A stretch of 64,000 nucleotides of DNA from Rhyacophila brunnea (taxonomy: Eukaryota; Arthropoda; Insecta; Trichoptera; Rhyacophilidae): assembly GCA_022495005.1 (NCBI GenBank), contig JAGYXB010001753.1:682001-746000 (forward strand), in the 5' to 3' direction. Below are positions 9,677 through 20,740 of the stretch, piece by piece. Position 1 is the first letter of the stretch, and each line of letters starts with the position of its first letter. Under the pieces are notes generated by a model. It worked only from the letters and a program-made list of their open reading frames with translations, was not told the origin of the DNA and made no database searches. The position numbers were made by a program, and so were the translations under genes.

Positions 9677-10949
9677 GTCCCAGAAGTACCCGACCTAACA
9701 AATAAAACACAAAACATTTGGGATAAAATATTTTTATTTCTCTACGTAATCTTCTTTAAGGTTGATTTTTCCCAGCGATGTTCAATAGCTTTGATATCCT
9801 GTTTATAGTGAGAATCGTCGAGCTCCTCAAAATAGCCATCAACTGCAGACTCCACCTCTTCATTGTTGGCAAATCTTTTACCACCGAGCCATTTTTTCAA
9901 GTTTGGAAACAGAAAATAATCCGAGGGGGCTAAATCTAGCAAATAGGGTGCGTAAGGAAGCAATTCGAACTTTAACTCATTGATTTTGGCCATCGCGATA
10001 ACGTATGTGTGAACTGATGAATTGTCATGATGAAATGAAACTTTCTTTTTCGCCAAATGCGGTTGTTTTTTCTTGATTTCATCACTCAAACGCTGCAATA
10101 AGTTTGCATAATACACGCCGTTGATAGATTTTCTTTTTTGAAAATAATTAATAAAAATTACCCCACGCGCATCCAAAAAAACTGACGCCATGACCTTGCC
10201 TGCAGATGAAATTGTCTTCGCCTTCTTTGGAGCCGATTCTCCCATTTCAGTCGATTGTTTTGACTGTTCCTTCGTCTCAGGTGTAAATTGATGGACCCAT
10301 GTTTTATCCATGGTTATGAATAGATGCAAAAACTCTGCTTTATTGCTGTGAAACTTCGCCAAACACTCGATTGAAACATCCTCACGATGCTGTTTTTGTT
10401 CCATTGTGAGTAATCGCGGCACCCACCTTGCTCACAGCTTTCTCATGTCCAATTTTTCAGTCAATATGTAATGTACAGCACTTTTTCAAATGCCTACTAT
10501 ATCTGCTAGCTTGCGCAATTTCAGTTTACGTTCATCCAATACCATTTTGTGGATTTTCGTCACCATTTCTGGCGTGGTCACCTCATTTGGTCGACCACTG
10601 CGATGTTCGTCTTAGCAGCTCGTCCGAGCTCGTTTAAACTCAGCCACCCAATATTTTACTATTGTAAACAAAGGAACAGACACCCCCAAAGTAGAATCTA
10701 GCACCGCTTTGATATTGGTTGGACTGAAGCTTTTCAAATGAAAGTATTGTATCACATAACTATGACCATTTTTTCCATGTTTATAAATTCACTGAGAGCG
10801 TTCACTGTTGATGGCTGACAAATAATTACTGAACAACGTAGCGTCATCAAACTTCAAACTTAGGCTTTATAATGTTGGCACTTTCTATCATGGTCATTAT
10901 TTTCAAACAACAACTGCTATCTATAATTCAGGTCGGGTACTTCTGGGAC
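9677..10949 (-). mobile_element. Full-length mariner element (1,273 bp), inactive
   Basis: Perfect 20-bp inverted terminal repeats GTCCCAGAAGTACCCGACCT at 9677-9696 and its complement at 10930-10949, each flanked by the TA target duplication (9675-9676, 10950-10951). The length is typical for mariner. It encodes a broken DD34D transposase on the minus strand. Perfect terminal repeats with a damaged coding region suggest moderate age. Confidence 0.95.
9742..10778 (-). pseudogene. mariner transposase, DD34D, broken N-terminal half
   Basis: Transposases of this family excise and insert the element at TA sites in the nucleus. An intact 226-aa frame (9742-10422) holds the catalytic domain. The first Asp is in TMDKTW (residue 39), the second in FHHDN (133) and the third in LAPSDY (168), with 34 residues between the last two, the mariner DD34D signature. 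The N-terminal helix-turn-helix half lies upstream (10423-10778). It starts at ATG 10776-10778 but is broken by one missing base in an A-run close to the start and by in-frame stops at 10612-10614 (TAA), 10486-10488 (TGA) and 10432-10434 (TGA). All three catalytic Asp survive. The product cannot be made, so it is a pseudogene. Subfamily not assigned. Confidence 0.93.
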
Positions 10950-10951
10950 TA

Positions 10952-11514
10952 CCTGGTAGATACTATACCTATGTTATACCCACTATACATATATTGTTAT
11001 TTAATGTAACCACGGTTTTTAGCCAATTTTCCGCATACCCGGATAATTAAAATTTGGTGTACTTAACTATATTTGCTAATCCAGCTACATTATGTTTTAT
11101 TAAAATTTCAACGCAGCTTAATGCAGTAAACGTACCTACTACCCATGCAACATTCTTCTAAAAATAAATCATATTTGGTAATGAAGCTATCAATCTGACA
11201 TCATCACAAACCAATACATTCTGAATTTAATATGCCTACTGATACGGTTTGGAATGTAGTCTGAACCGATCTCGTGCTTTGATCAAGAGTCTTGAGTAGG
11301 GCGAGTTCCAATAATCAATAAGTTGTTGACAAGGATAATAGCGTGATAATATAGTTTATCGTTGAAATGAAAATGATTAGGTATTGACAGGTTTAAAATT
11401 TATTTATTTATCTACATGTAGTGAACTTTTCAAATTATAAATTGAACACAATCACAATATAACATGAAAAACAAAATCAATATTTGTACAAAAGTACTTT
11501 AAAATAAGCCGAAT
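10952..11514. other. AT-rich DNA, nothing supportable apart from the LINE 3' region
   Basis: No gene. From about 11400 a run of ATTTATTTATTTATC precedes the LINE tail and may be its 3' untranslated end on the minus strand. Confidence 0.4.
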
Positions 11515-11640
11515 GTGCTAAGTAGACCCTATTTTAAGAATTTATAAAACAACGTCTACCCAAACTTATCTCACGTATGTGGAATATATGAATATCGTGG
11601 TATTAGATCGACCATTGAGTGATGTTGTGTTTTTAGAATG
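11515..11640 (-). pseudogene. CR1-like LINE ORF2 C-terminus, copy 1
   Basis: The minus strand reads IFHIREISLGRRCFINS then stop, matching in pattern IFHLGKGEFRWTLFYKFLR at 59.3 kb and IFHLCEDLFRWMLVYNF at 63.6 kb. This DIDIFH-x-x-F motif close to the stop is typical of the end of ORF2 in several arthropod non-LTR retrotransposons (from memory of the family). Strongly 5'-truncated and out of frame upstream. Confidence 0.55.
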
Positions 11641-12640
11641 TATTCGCCAACGTTAGTATAAATACTAGAGCAGGTAAACAATATCCGCTTTGTCGGAAAT
11701 CAGCAGTCTCGCTCTAGACAGGCTCTTTATACGATTCTCAAAGCATACTACTTACATACAAAAATAATTCCGATTATTTGATCGCCCAATGCTGACTCTA
11801 GCTCATTTTCGGGGATCATCAAAAAGACATGACATGAATTGTATGTATTTTATGTGTATTTTAATCTTGATTGAACTTATTCTGATGTCGTTATCTTTTA
11901 CATCGATTCAAAAAACAAAGCTTTTACTTAAACTTTTAATTTGATTTTGATATAACCAGTATTTTAAAAACTTGTTTTATATTTTTTTTAAAACTAACTC
12001 ATTTTCAGAACAAATAAAACTCGTTACAAAAAGTCTGTAAATAACATTCAGATAAGATTTATCTTTTAATAAATTTAAAAAATATTCACTACTGTAATAC
12101 GATATTACAATTTAAAACAAAACTAAATCAAATTCTCCATGCTTTTTCCCATGCCGAGATCTTCATTTTGACTAAAGTGACTTCTTTATGATAAAGTGAA
12201 GCCCAAAAAATATGCCACAGCTGTTACATAAATAAGATTTGGGTAGTCGTATTTATTTTTTTTAATTTGTATTATTGCCAGACACGAATAATAATATGAA
12301 AATGGGAAAAACTAATTTTCCCACAATAAAAGACGAAGCCTCTATAAAAAACATCTCGCAATAATATTTTACTAAGCATACTTTTCATTTTCACAGAGGT
12401 CGCGCGACTTTTTTTTCGATTTCACGTTTTTTTGTTTTTGTAGAAAAGAATGGAGAAGGAGATTCAAAATGTAGCATTTAGATAGCACATCAGACACGGA
12501 ATAAGCGAAGAGACGTTCAGATAAGGCTAGTTTGCAACCAAAAAAGTTACTCGAACCAGTCGATGCTTCCAGTTCTTTTAAGGGTTTTAAGTCATTAAAT
12601 TATTTAATAAAGCATTGCTTTAATTGTTTACGTTAATTTT
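11641..12640. other. AT-rich stretch, nothing supportable
   Basis: AT-rich DNA without open frames, element ends or RNA features that I can recognise. Confidence 0.5.
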
Positions 12641-12642
12641 TA

Positions 12643-13060
12643 ACTCGCGTAAAAATAAGGGTTACATTAAAAAATAATTTAAACTATGTTATTCTCATAT
12701 TTTATACTTACACTTACTTTTAAAAATGGAGTTTAGTAACCCTTCGGATATTAATCCCCCGTATTAAAATAAAAATACATTTTTCTTGACACGACAAACA
12801 GTAGATACAAAAATTATTTTAAATAACTTAATTTTCTGTCGGAGATTTTAATATTTTTAATAGTACCTAATTAATTTTTCTCCATTTGTCTATCTCTAAA
12901 ATCTCTAAATCTATTTTTCTGTGGCAAATATTAAGTTTTTATTTTGTCAATTTCATTTTATAACATATTATATTTCTTCAAATATTTTTCGAATCCATTG
13001 TTTTTGTTGTTTCGAAGAAATGATGATTTTTTATCGGTAATATAGGTTTTTTACGCGAGT
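12643..13060. mobile_element. Possible MITE with ACTCGCGTAAAAA termini
   Basis: ACTCGCGTAAAAA at 12643-12655 is matched by TTTTTTACGCGAGT ending at 13060. The interior is AT-rich and non-coding, about 418 bp. No clear target duplication was found, and there is only one copy in the window. Confidence 0.4.
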
Positions 13061-13124
13061 GGTAATTGTCCCGGGGGATTTTATACAGGGGGTTAATTTA
13101 AAGGGGGTAATTGTCCTAGGCCCA
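13061..13124. repeat. Short tandem-like block GGTAATTGTCC
   Basis: GGTAATTGTCC occurs at 13061 and again about 45 bp later, separated by GGGGGATTTTATACAGGGGG. Two imperfect units of an unknown repeat with G-runs on one strand. Confidence 0.5.
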
Positions 13125-13245
13125 AATTTAACACATATTCAATCTGACTTTTTTCAATAACAGTCCTTTGTTTATATTATTTGTCAGCAGATTTCTTTTA
13201 CATTGGTTTCAATTCTGACATCTCACAAAAAAAATGTAATACATA

Positions 13246-13508
13246 TTGGATATCGTCACATACCAGTTTTATCTGGTTATTTTCTGCTGTTTTCATTATA
13301 TGTTATTGCATCATAGCTATGAATCGATCACATCCAGCTTAAATGAAGAACTACGAGTATCATTAAATTTGGTGAATAGTGAAGTGGTTGAAAAATATAT
13401 CGTGAGCCTCAACTATATACGCTGTATACTCACATATCTACGTGATATACAAATAGTTCTGTTTGTTTTATGTAAATGTGGAGAAAATAAAACCACTGAC
13501 TATATCAT
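13246..13508. other. Open frame of unknown meaning
   Basis: A 103-aa frame (13246-13557) runs into the following MITE. I recognise no domain. Because its last 15 codons lie in a mobile element and it has no clear start context, it is probably chance. Confidence 0.2.
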
Positions 13509-13511
13509 TAA

Positions 13512-13829
13512 GGCCCGTTTCAGACAGGACACCGATGTCGCGCTCGATATAATATAGAAGGCCTTTGTATTATGTTTATGAATGCCCCAGAGCTAATGAG
13601 TCAACGCATAATTTCGCATTATAAATTAGAACATAAAACTGGCTGCGGTAATAAAAAGAGTGTATCGGCGGCTTGAGAATGTAGCGGCCAACGAAAAAGT
13701 GTCCCGGACACGCGTTGACTCATTAGCTCTGGGGCGTTCATAAACATAATACAATGGACCCTTTATTCGAATACAAAGGCTTCCTTATTATATACGAGTG
13801 CGACACCTGTGTCCCGTCTGAAACGGGCC
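13512..13829. mobile_element. PIF/Harbinger-like MITE with TAA duplication
   Basis: 318 bp with inverted ends GGCCCGTTTCAGAC / GTCTGAAACGGGCC flanked by TAA (13509-13511 and 13830-13832). The arms extend about 95 bp, to CCCCAGAGCTAATGAGTCAACGC. The left arm lacks about 24 bp (CGAATAAAGGGTCC...) that the right arm keeps, apparently lost between two TGTATT repeats. 3-bp TAA/TTA duplications are characteristic of PIF/Harbinger (known); the assignment is inference. A partial relative starts at 24927. Confidence 0.8.
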
Positions 13830-13832
13830 TAA

Positions 13833-14530
13833 GATACGTGGCATGCAATGACTTAATGGACTGATCATTCGCTCAGCCCGTTGAGTCATTACTCTAGTTA
13901 AATCAAACACACATTGCACGAAACTTAATCCTTTGACTTAAAGAAGCAAACTTTATGCCACTATTATACAAGTGAACCAAGTATTTTATGATTGACTGTG
14001 AAACATTTTTATCTGAGCGATAAACTTTACTTGATTCAGATTACTTCCAAATTTGAATGTAGTTTATACAGTTCCCTCGCTTTAGGAGGAGTAGGATCAC
14101 ATCCATTGGCGTGCATAGTAATCGCAGATTTACCCTCAGATCTTTCGGTTTTAAAATAAATACCAAATATATCTTATAATAATATTATCCAATCCTTGAA
14201 CAGCAGTGTTGTTCGGTTACAATATTGTAGTAGTCGTAGTCTGAAATCACTCTAATTTCATAACGACACGGGGTTATAAATAATAATACACATTTTGTTA
14301 TTTTTGGCATTTATGATACGTAAATATTATGTAATATTGGTGAACTATTCTCATCATTGAATATCAGTTATAGAAATTTAGATTTTTTATCGTGAGAACA
14401 CAGCGTAAAAGAAATTAATTATTTGAAAATCATGTTTTTCTTTTTTTACTCTGGAGAAAAATAAATTGTTTATTTTTAGTTCGATCCTAATAAGATGGTT
14501 CTGTTATCAGATTTTGGTTTTTACGATAAC
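13833..14530. other. Unassigned stretch
   Basis: No gene or element ends seen. AT-rich. Confidence 0.5.
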
Positions 14531-14534
14531 ACTT

Positions 14535-14662
14535 GCACACCTTATAAGGCTCATACTCTGGGTTCAAACACATATTGAAAAACAACATGGGATTTTTTCC
14601 AGACCCGGAATTCAAACCCGGGATCCACGACATTACCGTTCGACAATCGTGTTACGCCAGAT
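14535..14662 (-). mobile_element. tRNA-derived SINE, family A variant, minus strand
   Basis: On the minus strand the box B reads GGGTTTGAATTCC (around 14610), preceded by a tRNA-like head and followed by TCTGG...TGTTTTTCAATATGTGTTTG, as in family A. The downstream part (CCAGAGTATGAGCC) is shared with the 17.8-kb copy, so these two form a subfamily. The 76-aa frame on the plus strand here is only its complement. Confidence 0.65.
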
Positions 14663-16149
14663 TTACTTACATAATTATTTCGTTATGTATGGGTTATGAT
14701 GTTTGAATGAATGTATTAATTGAGCTAAAATACTGGTAAATAAATGAAATACAAATTACTATGCATAATGAAAAAGGGGAAAAAATATAATGAACATTTA
14801 AAATTGTAAATTATAAGTTAAATACTGAAAAATCACATGAATAGTATAATTTATGAGAGCTTGAATGGAAGTATTGAACATGATAATATATGATATTTTT
14901 TTATAATAGCTTGATATCAAAGAATCCACTTTAATTTAATTAAATATAGAAATGTTCAGCGTGGTCAATACTTTCTCAGTAAGTAACTGTTTAATTATTT
15001 CGCATAACCTTTTTAAAAATTCACATGTGGCTTTTCTTTTTAATCAATATGTACATTTGAAATTACACCATGGTTCCAATGGGTAGAGCGAATTGTTAAT
15101 AACTAATTCTCATAAAATATTGTGAAGGTGTGTGTATCCACGATATATAGAGGTTCATGTTATATTCCATCTTGGAACAAAAATGGTGATTTACCTTTTT
15201 TATTAGATACTGTAGCGCTGAAAGTGTTACACCTTTTACTTAAAGTGGTATATTAATATCTTACTAGTCTTATTACAGACTACTTATAAATTATTAAATA
15301 CTAATTTCACCCGACGCCCTTGAATACGGAACTCAGTACGAACCACAAAGGTTTGCCATTTCCCAGCCATTAGAGCGGGACGCAGCATAACCGAAACTCT
15401 CACTTCGCGAAAGAAAGCCAGGTCTGAATTATCTAATGAGCATTTTACGTTTGATAACTAAATTGATGCGATTCCACTTCTTTGTTTGAGAAGTTTCGCA
15501 AACGTGAATCATTTTAGCCTAACGAGGGAGACAGAGAATGAGTATGCTCACAAAGCTAATGGTTGAGGGCGGATTTATTCCAGTATAACTTTTAGACGTT
15601 TTCGATAGACCGCTTTTGTGAGAGGGAACAGTTTTTTTTTTGAAAATGACTCTTTGAATCGGTCTTTTTGAGAATTCTCTTTATTTGAATATTATGTTAC
15701 TTATATTAATGTTTCTATGTCTACCTTTTGTTTTATATCAAAAACTATGTCTTATCAAAACATAGGTACTTACTATTAATTAAAATAAAATACATTATAC
15801 CAAAATGAAAAAATTATCTGTTATAATATCAGAATATATACATTATTATAAGGACTCCATGCATATAATGTTATGAAACAGATTATGAAAATAGTAATTA
15901 ACATGGCAACTCTTTCAACGATTAGACATATTGTCGTTTTTGAAATTATGTTTAATTAAATTATTAATTTCTTTTTTATTGCTTTTGCTTAGAGAATTGG
16001 TAGATCGAACAATGTAATCTTCAAATTGTTAAAAACCAGTATTTTTTCAATGTCTTGTCGTCAGAATAATAAACGTGATATTAAATTTGCTTCATTGAGT
16101 GATGTCATTACAACCCACATTTTGATATATTTAATAATTCGTCAATCAG
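14663..16149. other. AT-rich stretch with minor features only
   Basis: No element ends or genes recognised. The region 15300-15430 is less AT-rich but carries no open frame that I recognise. Confidence 0.5.
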
Positions 16150-16262
16150 CCCTCGTAGTGTTATGTAGGGATCTTCAGGTTCGATTCCTAGTGAGGTTGC
16201 ATTACGTTTATGTGATTGTATCAAAACCTGGATATTTCTGTGTCTATTTCAGTATTACTGCA
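16150..16262 (+). mobile_element. tRNA-derived SINE, family B, partial
   Basis: Box B GGTTCGATTCC (16188-16198), then TAGTGAGGTTGCATTACG and TTATGTGATTGTATCAAAACCTGGATATTTCTGTG, the same body as 37683-37760. The tRNA-like head is degraded. Confidence 0.55.
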
Positions 16263-16427
16263 CAATTAATTGTCATGTGGCATCGTGACCTTATAATATT
16301 GTACTTAAATGTATATTATATAATATGCAACCCAATTATTTAAATGGATTCTATGAATCCAAATTGAGTTACTATTGAACATGGAATATTGATATTATTA
16401 CTATCATCAGTCAATGTCGACCAACCC

Positions 16428-16520
16428 TCGTGGTACAGTGTGTAAGATGCTAGACTCTCAGCTAAGTTTGCCGGGTTTGATTCCCGGTGATATATTTATG
16501 TGATCGTTTTACTTCTAATA
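16428..16520 (+). mobile_element. tRNA-derived SINE, family B
   Basis: CTCGTGGTACAGTGTGTAAGATGCTAGAC (box A region) and GGGTTTGATTCCCGGTG (box B), followed by ATATTTATGTGATCG. Matches the 37.92-kb copy over the tRNA-like part. It is the second B copy within 300 bp, in the same orientation. Confidence 0.65.
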
Positions 16521-17814
16521 TGTCACTTCTAATGTTACACTACATAACTGTCGTTGAGCTTCATAATCTGTTATAGAGTTAAAATTAATATGAATGTATA
16601 TATATAGCTTCTTTCACTCCCTTTTTAGTTACTAATTATTTGTTGCCACATTATATTAACATCGATGCAGCGAGTTTAGGGCGGCTCTGTTGTCGTTTTA
16701 TGACTCTTGGTTAGCAAAATATGACAGTATTATTTTGTTCACTGATTGTCCATTCATCGAGCTGTTGTGTACACTGATAAGGCATCACACCTATCAAATT
16801 TACAATACCATTTGATTATTGCATCATACAAACTTTAAGCTTTTGAAGTAAACAATATAATATAAATATGTATCTACCTACTTGACTGTGTCAATCTAAG
16901 AAATGTTCAGAAAACACACAACATTTGGTTCCTTATCTAAAAACAGTAAATTAACGAGATAACGTTTTAAACCAAAGCACACGTGCAGTAATGAAATATG
17001 AAATATGTGTTTATATAACAACATCTTATAGTCAAGTAATATCTTATCTATATTGATTTAAACACGTGCATATTCTTATATCGACTTCCACCTTCTTTTA
17101 AACTTTGACCTCAGCCAAGAAATGCACTTAACTGTTCATTATCAATATTATTTACAAGCGCATGCAATGTGTTATCTACATTGATTGCACTCGTAAGCAC
17201 CTTTTTGGGTTAGATATTATCTGCATTCTACACCCTCTTTAGACTTTGGATCGAGCCAAAGACTCATAAATCAGTTATCACTGTTATTTCTCGTTGATGT
17301 AAACAGACGTCATAATGAACACCTGCAGATGAAATGGACTTTGTTCAAGTCAAAAAATGCATTAAAGTGAATCGTATATAATCCTAGGAAATCTTATTCC
17401 TGTTGTCTTTTGTTTCCAACCATTGTACAGTACGTAACCTCTGTCTTCCAAACATTTTTGTACTGAAATTACGCCTGAATTATATAGTAACGTTTTACTT
17501 TACGTAAAACCCTATTACTTTTCCGTGTTCACAATCAATTATAAACCTCCACCGCTCAAGCATCCTAGAAGATAAATCTCCTGACAAAATACCTTCGAAG
17601 ACGTACCGTCTATAACGTACAACTGTGAAGAATTACATCAAGGATTTTCACAGAGTATCCCAATTCTGGTAAGAAACTTAAGGAACGTTAACACCACCAA
17701 ACCATACAGGATACCTGCCAGCCCAGATCACCTGCTTCCTTAAAGTACTCATCACTAGAACATTACAGAGCGATACATTTAACCCATTACCATAATTTCA
17801 CCAGAGTCACTCAC
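16521..17814. other. Unassigned stretch
   Basis: No element ends or open frames of note. Composition moves from AT-rich to mixed near 17400-17800. Confidence 0.5.
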
Positions 17815-17942
17815 TCAACGTATCAAGTTCATGCTCTGGACCAATCCACATATTTGAAAAAACAAAATATAAATTTTCCAGATAAGGTTCGAACCCGTGA
17901 TCCACAACTTCAGGAATAATATACTCTACCACTCGTTAAGTC
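17815..17942 (-). mobile_element. tRNA-derived SINE, family A variant, minus strand
   Basis: Minus strand: CTTAACGAGTGGTAGAGTA (box A region), then GGATCACGGGTTCGAACC (box B) and TTATCTGG...TTTTTTCAAATATGTGGATTGG. A good box B and the same downstream segment as the 14.5-kb copy. Confidence 0.65.
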
Positions 17943-18612
17943 CTTACAAAAAAATGACTCGTTAAATAATTCAAAAAAACATGCAAAAGCCTACTAATGA
18001 TTATTAATCTTTATAAAGTCGGGATTTCACTTAAACATTTATTAATTTCTAAAGCTATAAAGCTGATTTAGATAAATAAAGCTTGTTTTATTACTTGGTA
18101 AAGCTCAATACAAAGAATAACAAATTTTCTAAGCCAAACTATAAAAGAGATGAGAAAAAAAATATATTTGAGATGCTGTGTGTTAAACGAATACAAGTAC
18201 ACCAATAACCAAAATGAGTCAATCGACATCAAAATAGAAAACTGTATATTCTATATTTGAAATAATCCATTATTAGTTTTCTGAGAACTAATTAATATTG
18301 ACATATTTTCGTTTTTTTTAGTGTTTGAAGTCAGGCAAATACATTCAAATTATAATATAATATGTTGCTATAATAATAATAACCACATTTTATGTACAGA
18401 GTTCCATGAATTAATGTAACCTAATCTTACGAATAAATATTGCTTTTCGTAGAAGCCACTACATTTTTTAAATCCTGTTTTACGTTGTGATGTAAAAATT
18501 GCTGCTAATTTAATTTTTAACGTAGAATACCTTTATTGTAGCCACCTTAAAGAATAGTAGCACAGTAGTAGTACGAGGTGTCATAACTGTCATACAATAC
18601 CTAGGTTACAAA
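17943..18612. other. AT-rich stretch, nothing supportable
   Basis: No gene or element end found. Confidence 0.5.
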
Positions 18613-18799
18613 CGATATACAATTTGAACATACATAACTTGAAAACACCTCAGATATATCCATACCCACTAGAAAAAAATATTTTTGAAAAAAATACGAT
18701 GCTCGACGGGATGCATTATCATTTTTTTTTTCAAATATAATTTTTTCTAGTGGGTATAATATCTCAGGTGTTTTCAAGTTGTGTATGTTCAATATATCG
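18613..18799. mobile_element. Fold-back hairpin abutting a decayed transposon
   Basis: Left arm from CGATATACAATTTGAACATAC to CATACCCACTAGAAAAAA. Right arm from TTTTTTCTAGTGGGTATAAT to GTATGTTCAATATATCG. The arms are about 65 bp with a loop containing CTCGACGGGATGCATT. A single arm with a similar loop motif (CCCGACGGGACTT) is at 44510-44600. The larger transposon begins exactly where the right arm ends, so it probably inserted at the hairpin edge. Confidence 0.65.
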
Positions 18800-19249
18800 A
18801 TGGTGCAGATCACAAACCATCTATGTCAATTTTTTTGATTTTGACTTTATGGTATCAAAAAATCAACAAAAATTTAACGGATCTGTTGAACTTTACCTCC
18901 TATGTCAAAGAGAAATATAGCCCAGTTTATTGATCTTTTAATTAAAACTCCTATGTCATGTTCATCGCATTATGCTGCACAAACCTCCTACACGACGTGA
19001 GTTAGGAGTTTTGTGAATACATGTTACCACAGCGATGTGAAGTTGCTGCACATTGCTTCTATATCAGTTCATTGTATGAAGCTATCAGTGAAGTTTTACA
19101 AGCAAAACTGTATACAAAAAGATTTATTAGAGATAAATAGGTTTTAGGTCTACGTTTTTCATAATATAAACACAAATAATGAGTTCCTGAAGTAGAAAGA
19201 TCATGCGATTAGCATTGTAAGCAAATAAAAATCAAGAATTTTCGGTATG

Positions 19250-20740
19250 TATAAACTTATACTTTCAGATTCTGTTCAAGATATTGAAAATATTCTATCA
19301 AGTGAGATAATAGGAAGGCATATCAATGATGTAAAGAGAAACAAAAGCAAAGTGCATGGAAACGAAATATATCTGCAAATAATAGAGTGAAAGAACAGAA
19401 ATATCCGGACCGAGTTAAAGACAATATCAGTAAAAAAAAAACCTACTGTAAAAATAAAAACAAACGAAAGCTTGATCCACGTTGCATCTCACAAGCATGT
19501 GTTTCAAGAAACCCGGGAATTTCGACCACTTTTGGTTGGATATGTCATGGCTACAGAGAAAATCATACGTTTCTTTACTAATAGATTGTATAGACCCCAA
19601 TCAGAAGCTATGTAAAAACTCTGGAGGTAGGTAGAAGGGAGTACATAATTATATCTATCACTATGCCGATAAATGTTCTGTAATACTTTCGCCATACTAG
19701 TTTAGAGTGCTAGAAATTGGGCTAAGAATGCCATTCACGGGATACCAAAACCAGCAATGCAAGGACAATGAGCGAAATGTTGATAATAAGAAAAGATATG
19801 CTGCAGAATTTATCGATTCACTACCAAGAATGAAGCCATATTACTGCCGCAGGGATCCATTAAGACTCTTTCTTGAACCAATGTTTCGTTAGAAAATGGG
19901 TCTTTATCGAGTTTACAAAGATAGATGTAATGAAACATCAAATACATAAGGCATTGTCACAGTGTGCATTTGATGAAGTTCACTTATAAGAAGTTAGAAG
20001 CTCCGACATTTAGATCTCTTGATTAATCACCTAACGAACCTCATATTAAATTAGAAACCAGTCCATTTAAATATTGAGCGATGGGTGTGCGTATCGAAAT
20101 AATAACAATATTCTTGCAAAGTTAATGCACTCCTCGAATTGGCAGTAAAATATCAATTCGAGATTACCTACTCAAAAATACTTGGAGGTTGGGCACACGT
20201 AAATGGAAGGAGATTCTTTACATGCTGCAATCGAAAGAAAATTGAAGAACAGGGAAATTTATCTGCCATCTAATTATGCAGTGGTTACATGAAAAGCCAT
20301 AAATATGTCATTTCCTTATAGAGCGCACTATGTAACTCATGATGTTTTACTTAACTATAATGTTGCATTGATTCAATACAATTCATTATAATAAATTCAA
20401 TACAATGCAGTTCCACCATGAATTATTGACAGTTAGTAATAAAAAAAAAGGAACTATAATGTACTAGTGACTTCGGTACACGTTGGTAAGACCCAGAAAC
20501 AAAAAAGGGGATCCAATTGTTAACGTTGTGTGTCACTTGGCTTACCTTCCAAATGGGAAAATCCAGTACACAATTAATTTTAGTCATGATCTTAAAGAGC
20601 TACCGAGACGACCGAAGATCAGAACAGTTCCAATTGTTTATCCAAGATTGCATGGTTCAAGTAAAAATATCGGCCAACAAGTTCCAGCACCTTTAGGAAC
20701 TAAAATGTGTTATTCCAAAGGACTGTCACAGTTTTTATGA
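19250..20740 (+). pseudogene. Decayed transposon protein of a widespread but unnamed type
   Basis: Fragments in several frames line up in order. There is an R-x-C-x-x-x-x-C cluster (about 19460-19506, RCISQACVSR). Next comes FIDSLPRMKPYYCRRD (about 19810-19855), then LEVGHT-stop-MEGDSLHAAIER (about 20182-20238), where TAA at 20200-20202 interrupts the frame. Last is a C-terminal frame (20483-20740) with CHLAYLPNGKIQY and ELPRRPK. From memory, these motifs recur in long single-copy-looking ORFs found many times in arthropod and other animal genomes, which I take to be transposon proteins. No catalytic triad could be identified. At least three frame changes and several stops; it is also interrupted by a fold-back fragment (20395-20442). 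Confidence 0.5.
20395..20442 (-). mobile_element. Fold-back end fragment inside the decayed transposon
   Basis: CAATGCAGTTCCACCATGAATTATTGACAG matches the reverse complement of the fold-back family end at 35.71 and 56.09 kb. It lies between two coding blocks of the decayed transposon, so it is a later insertion remnant. Confidence 0.55.

Noticed and set aside
10428..10637. 69-aa plus-strand frame
   Set aside because: It is the complement of the mariner transposase N-terminal half.
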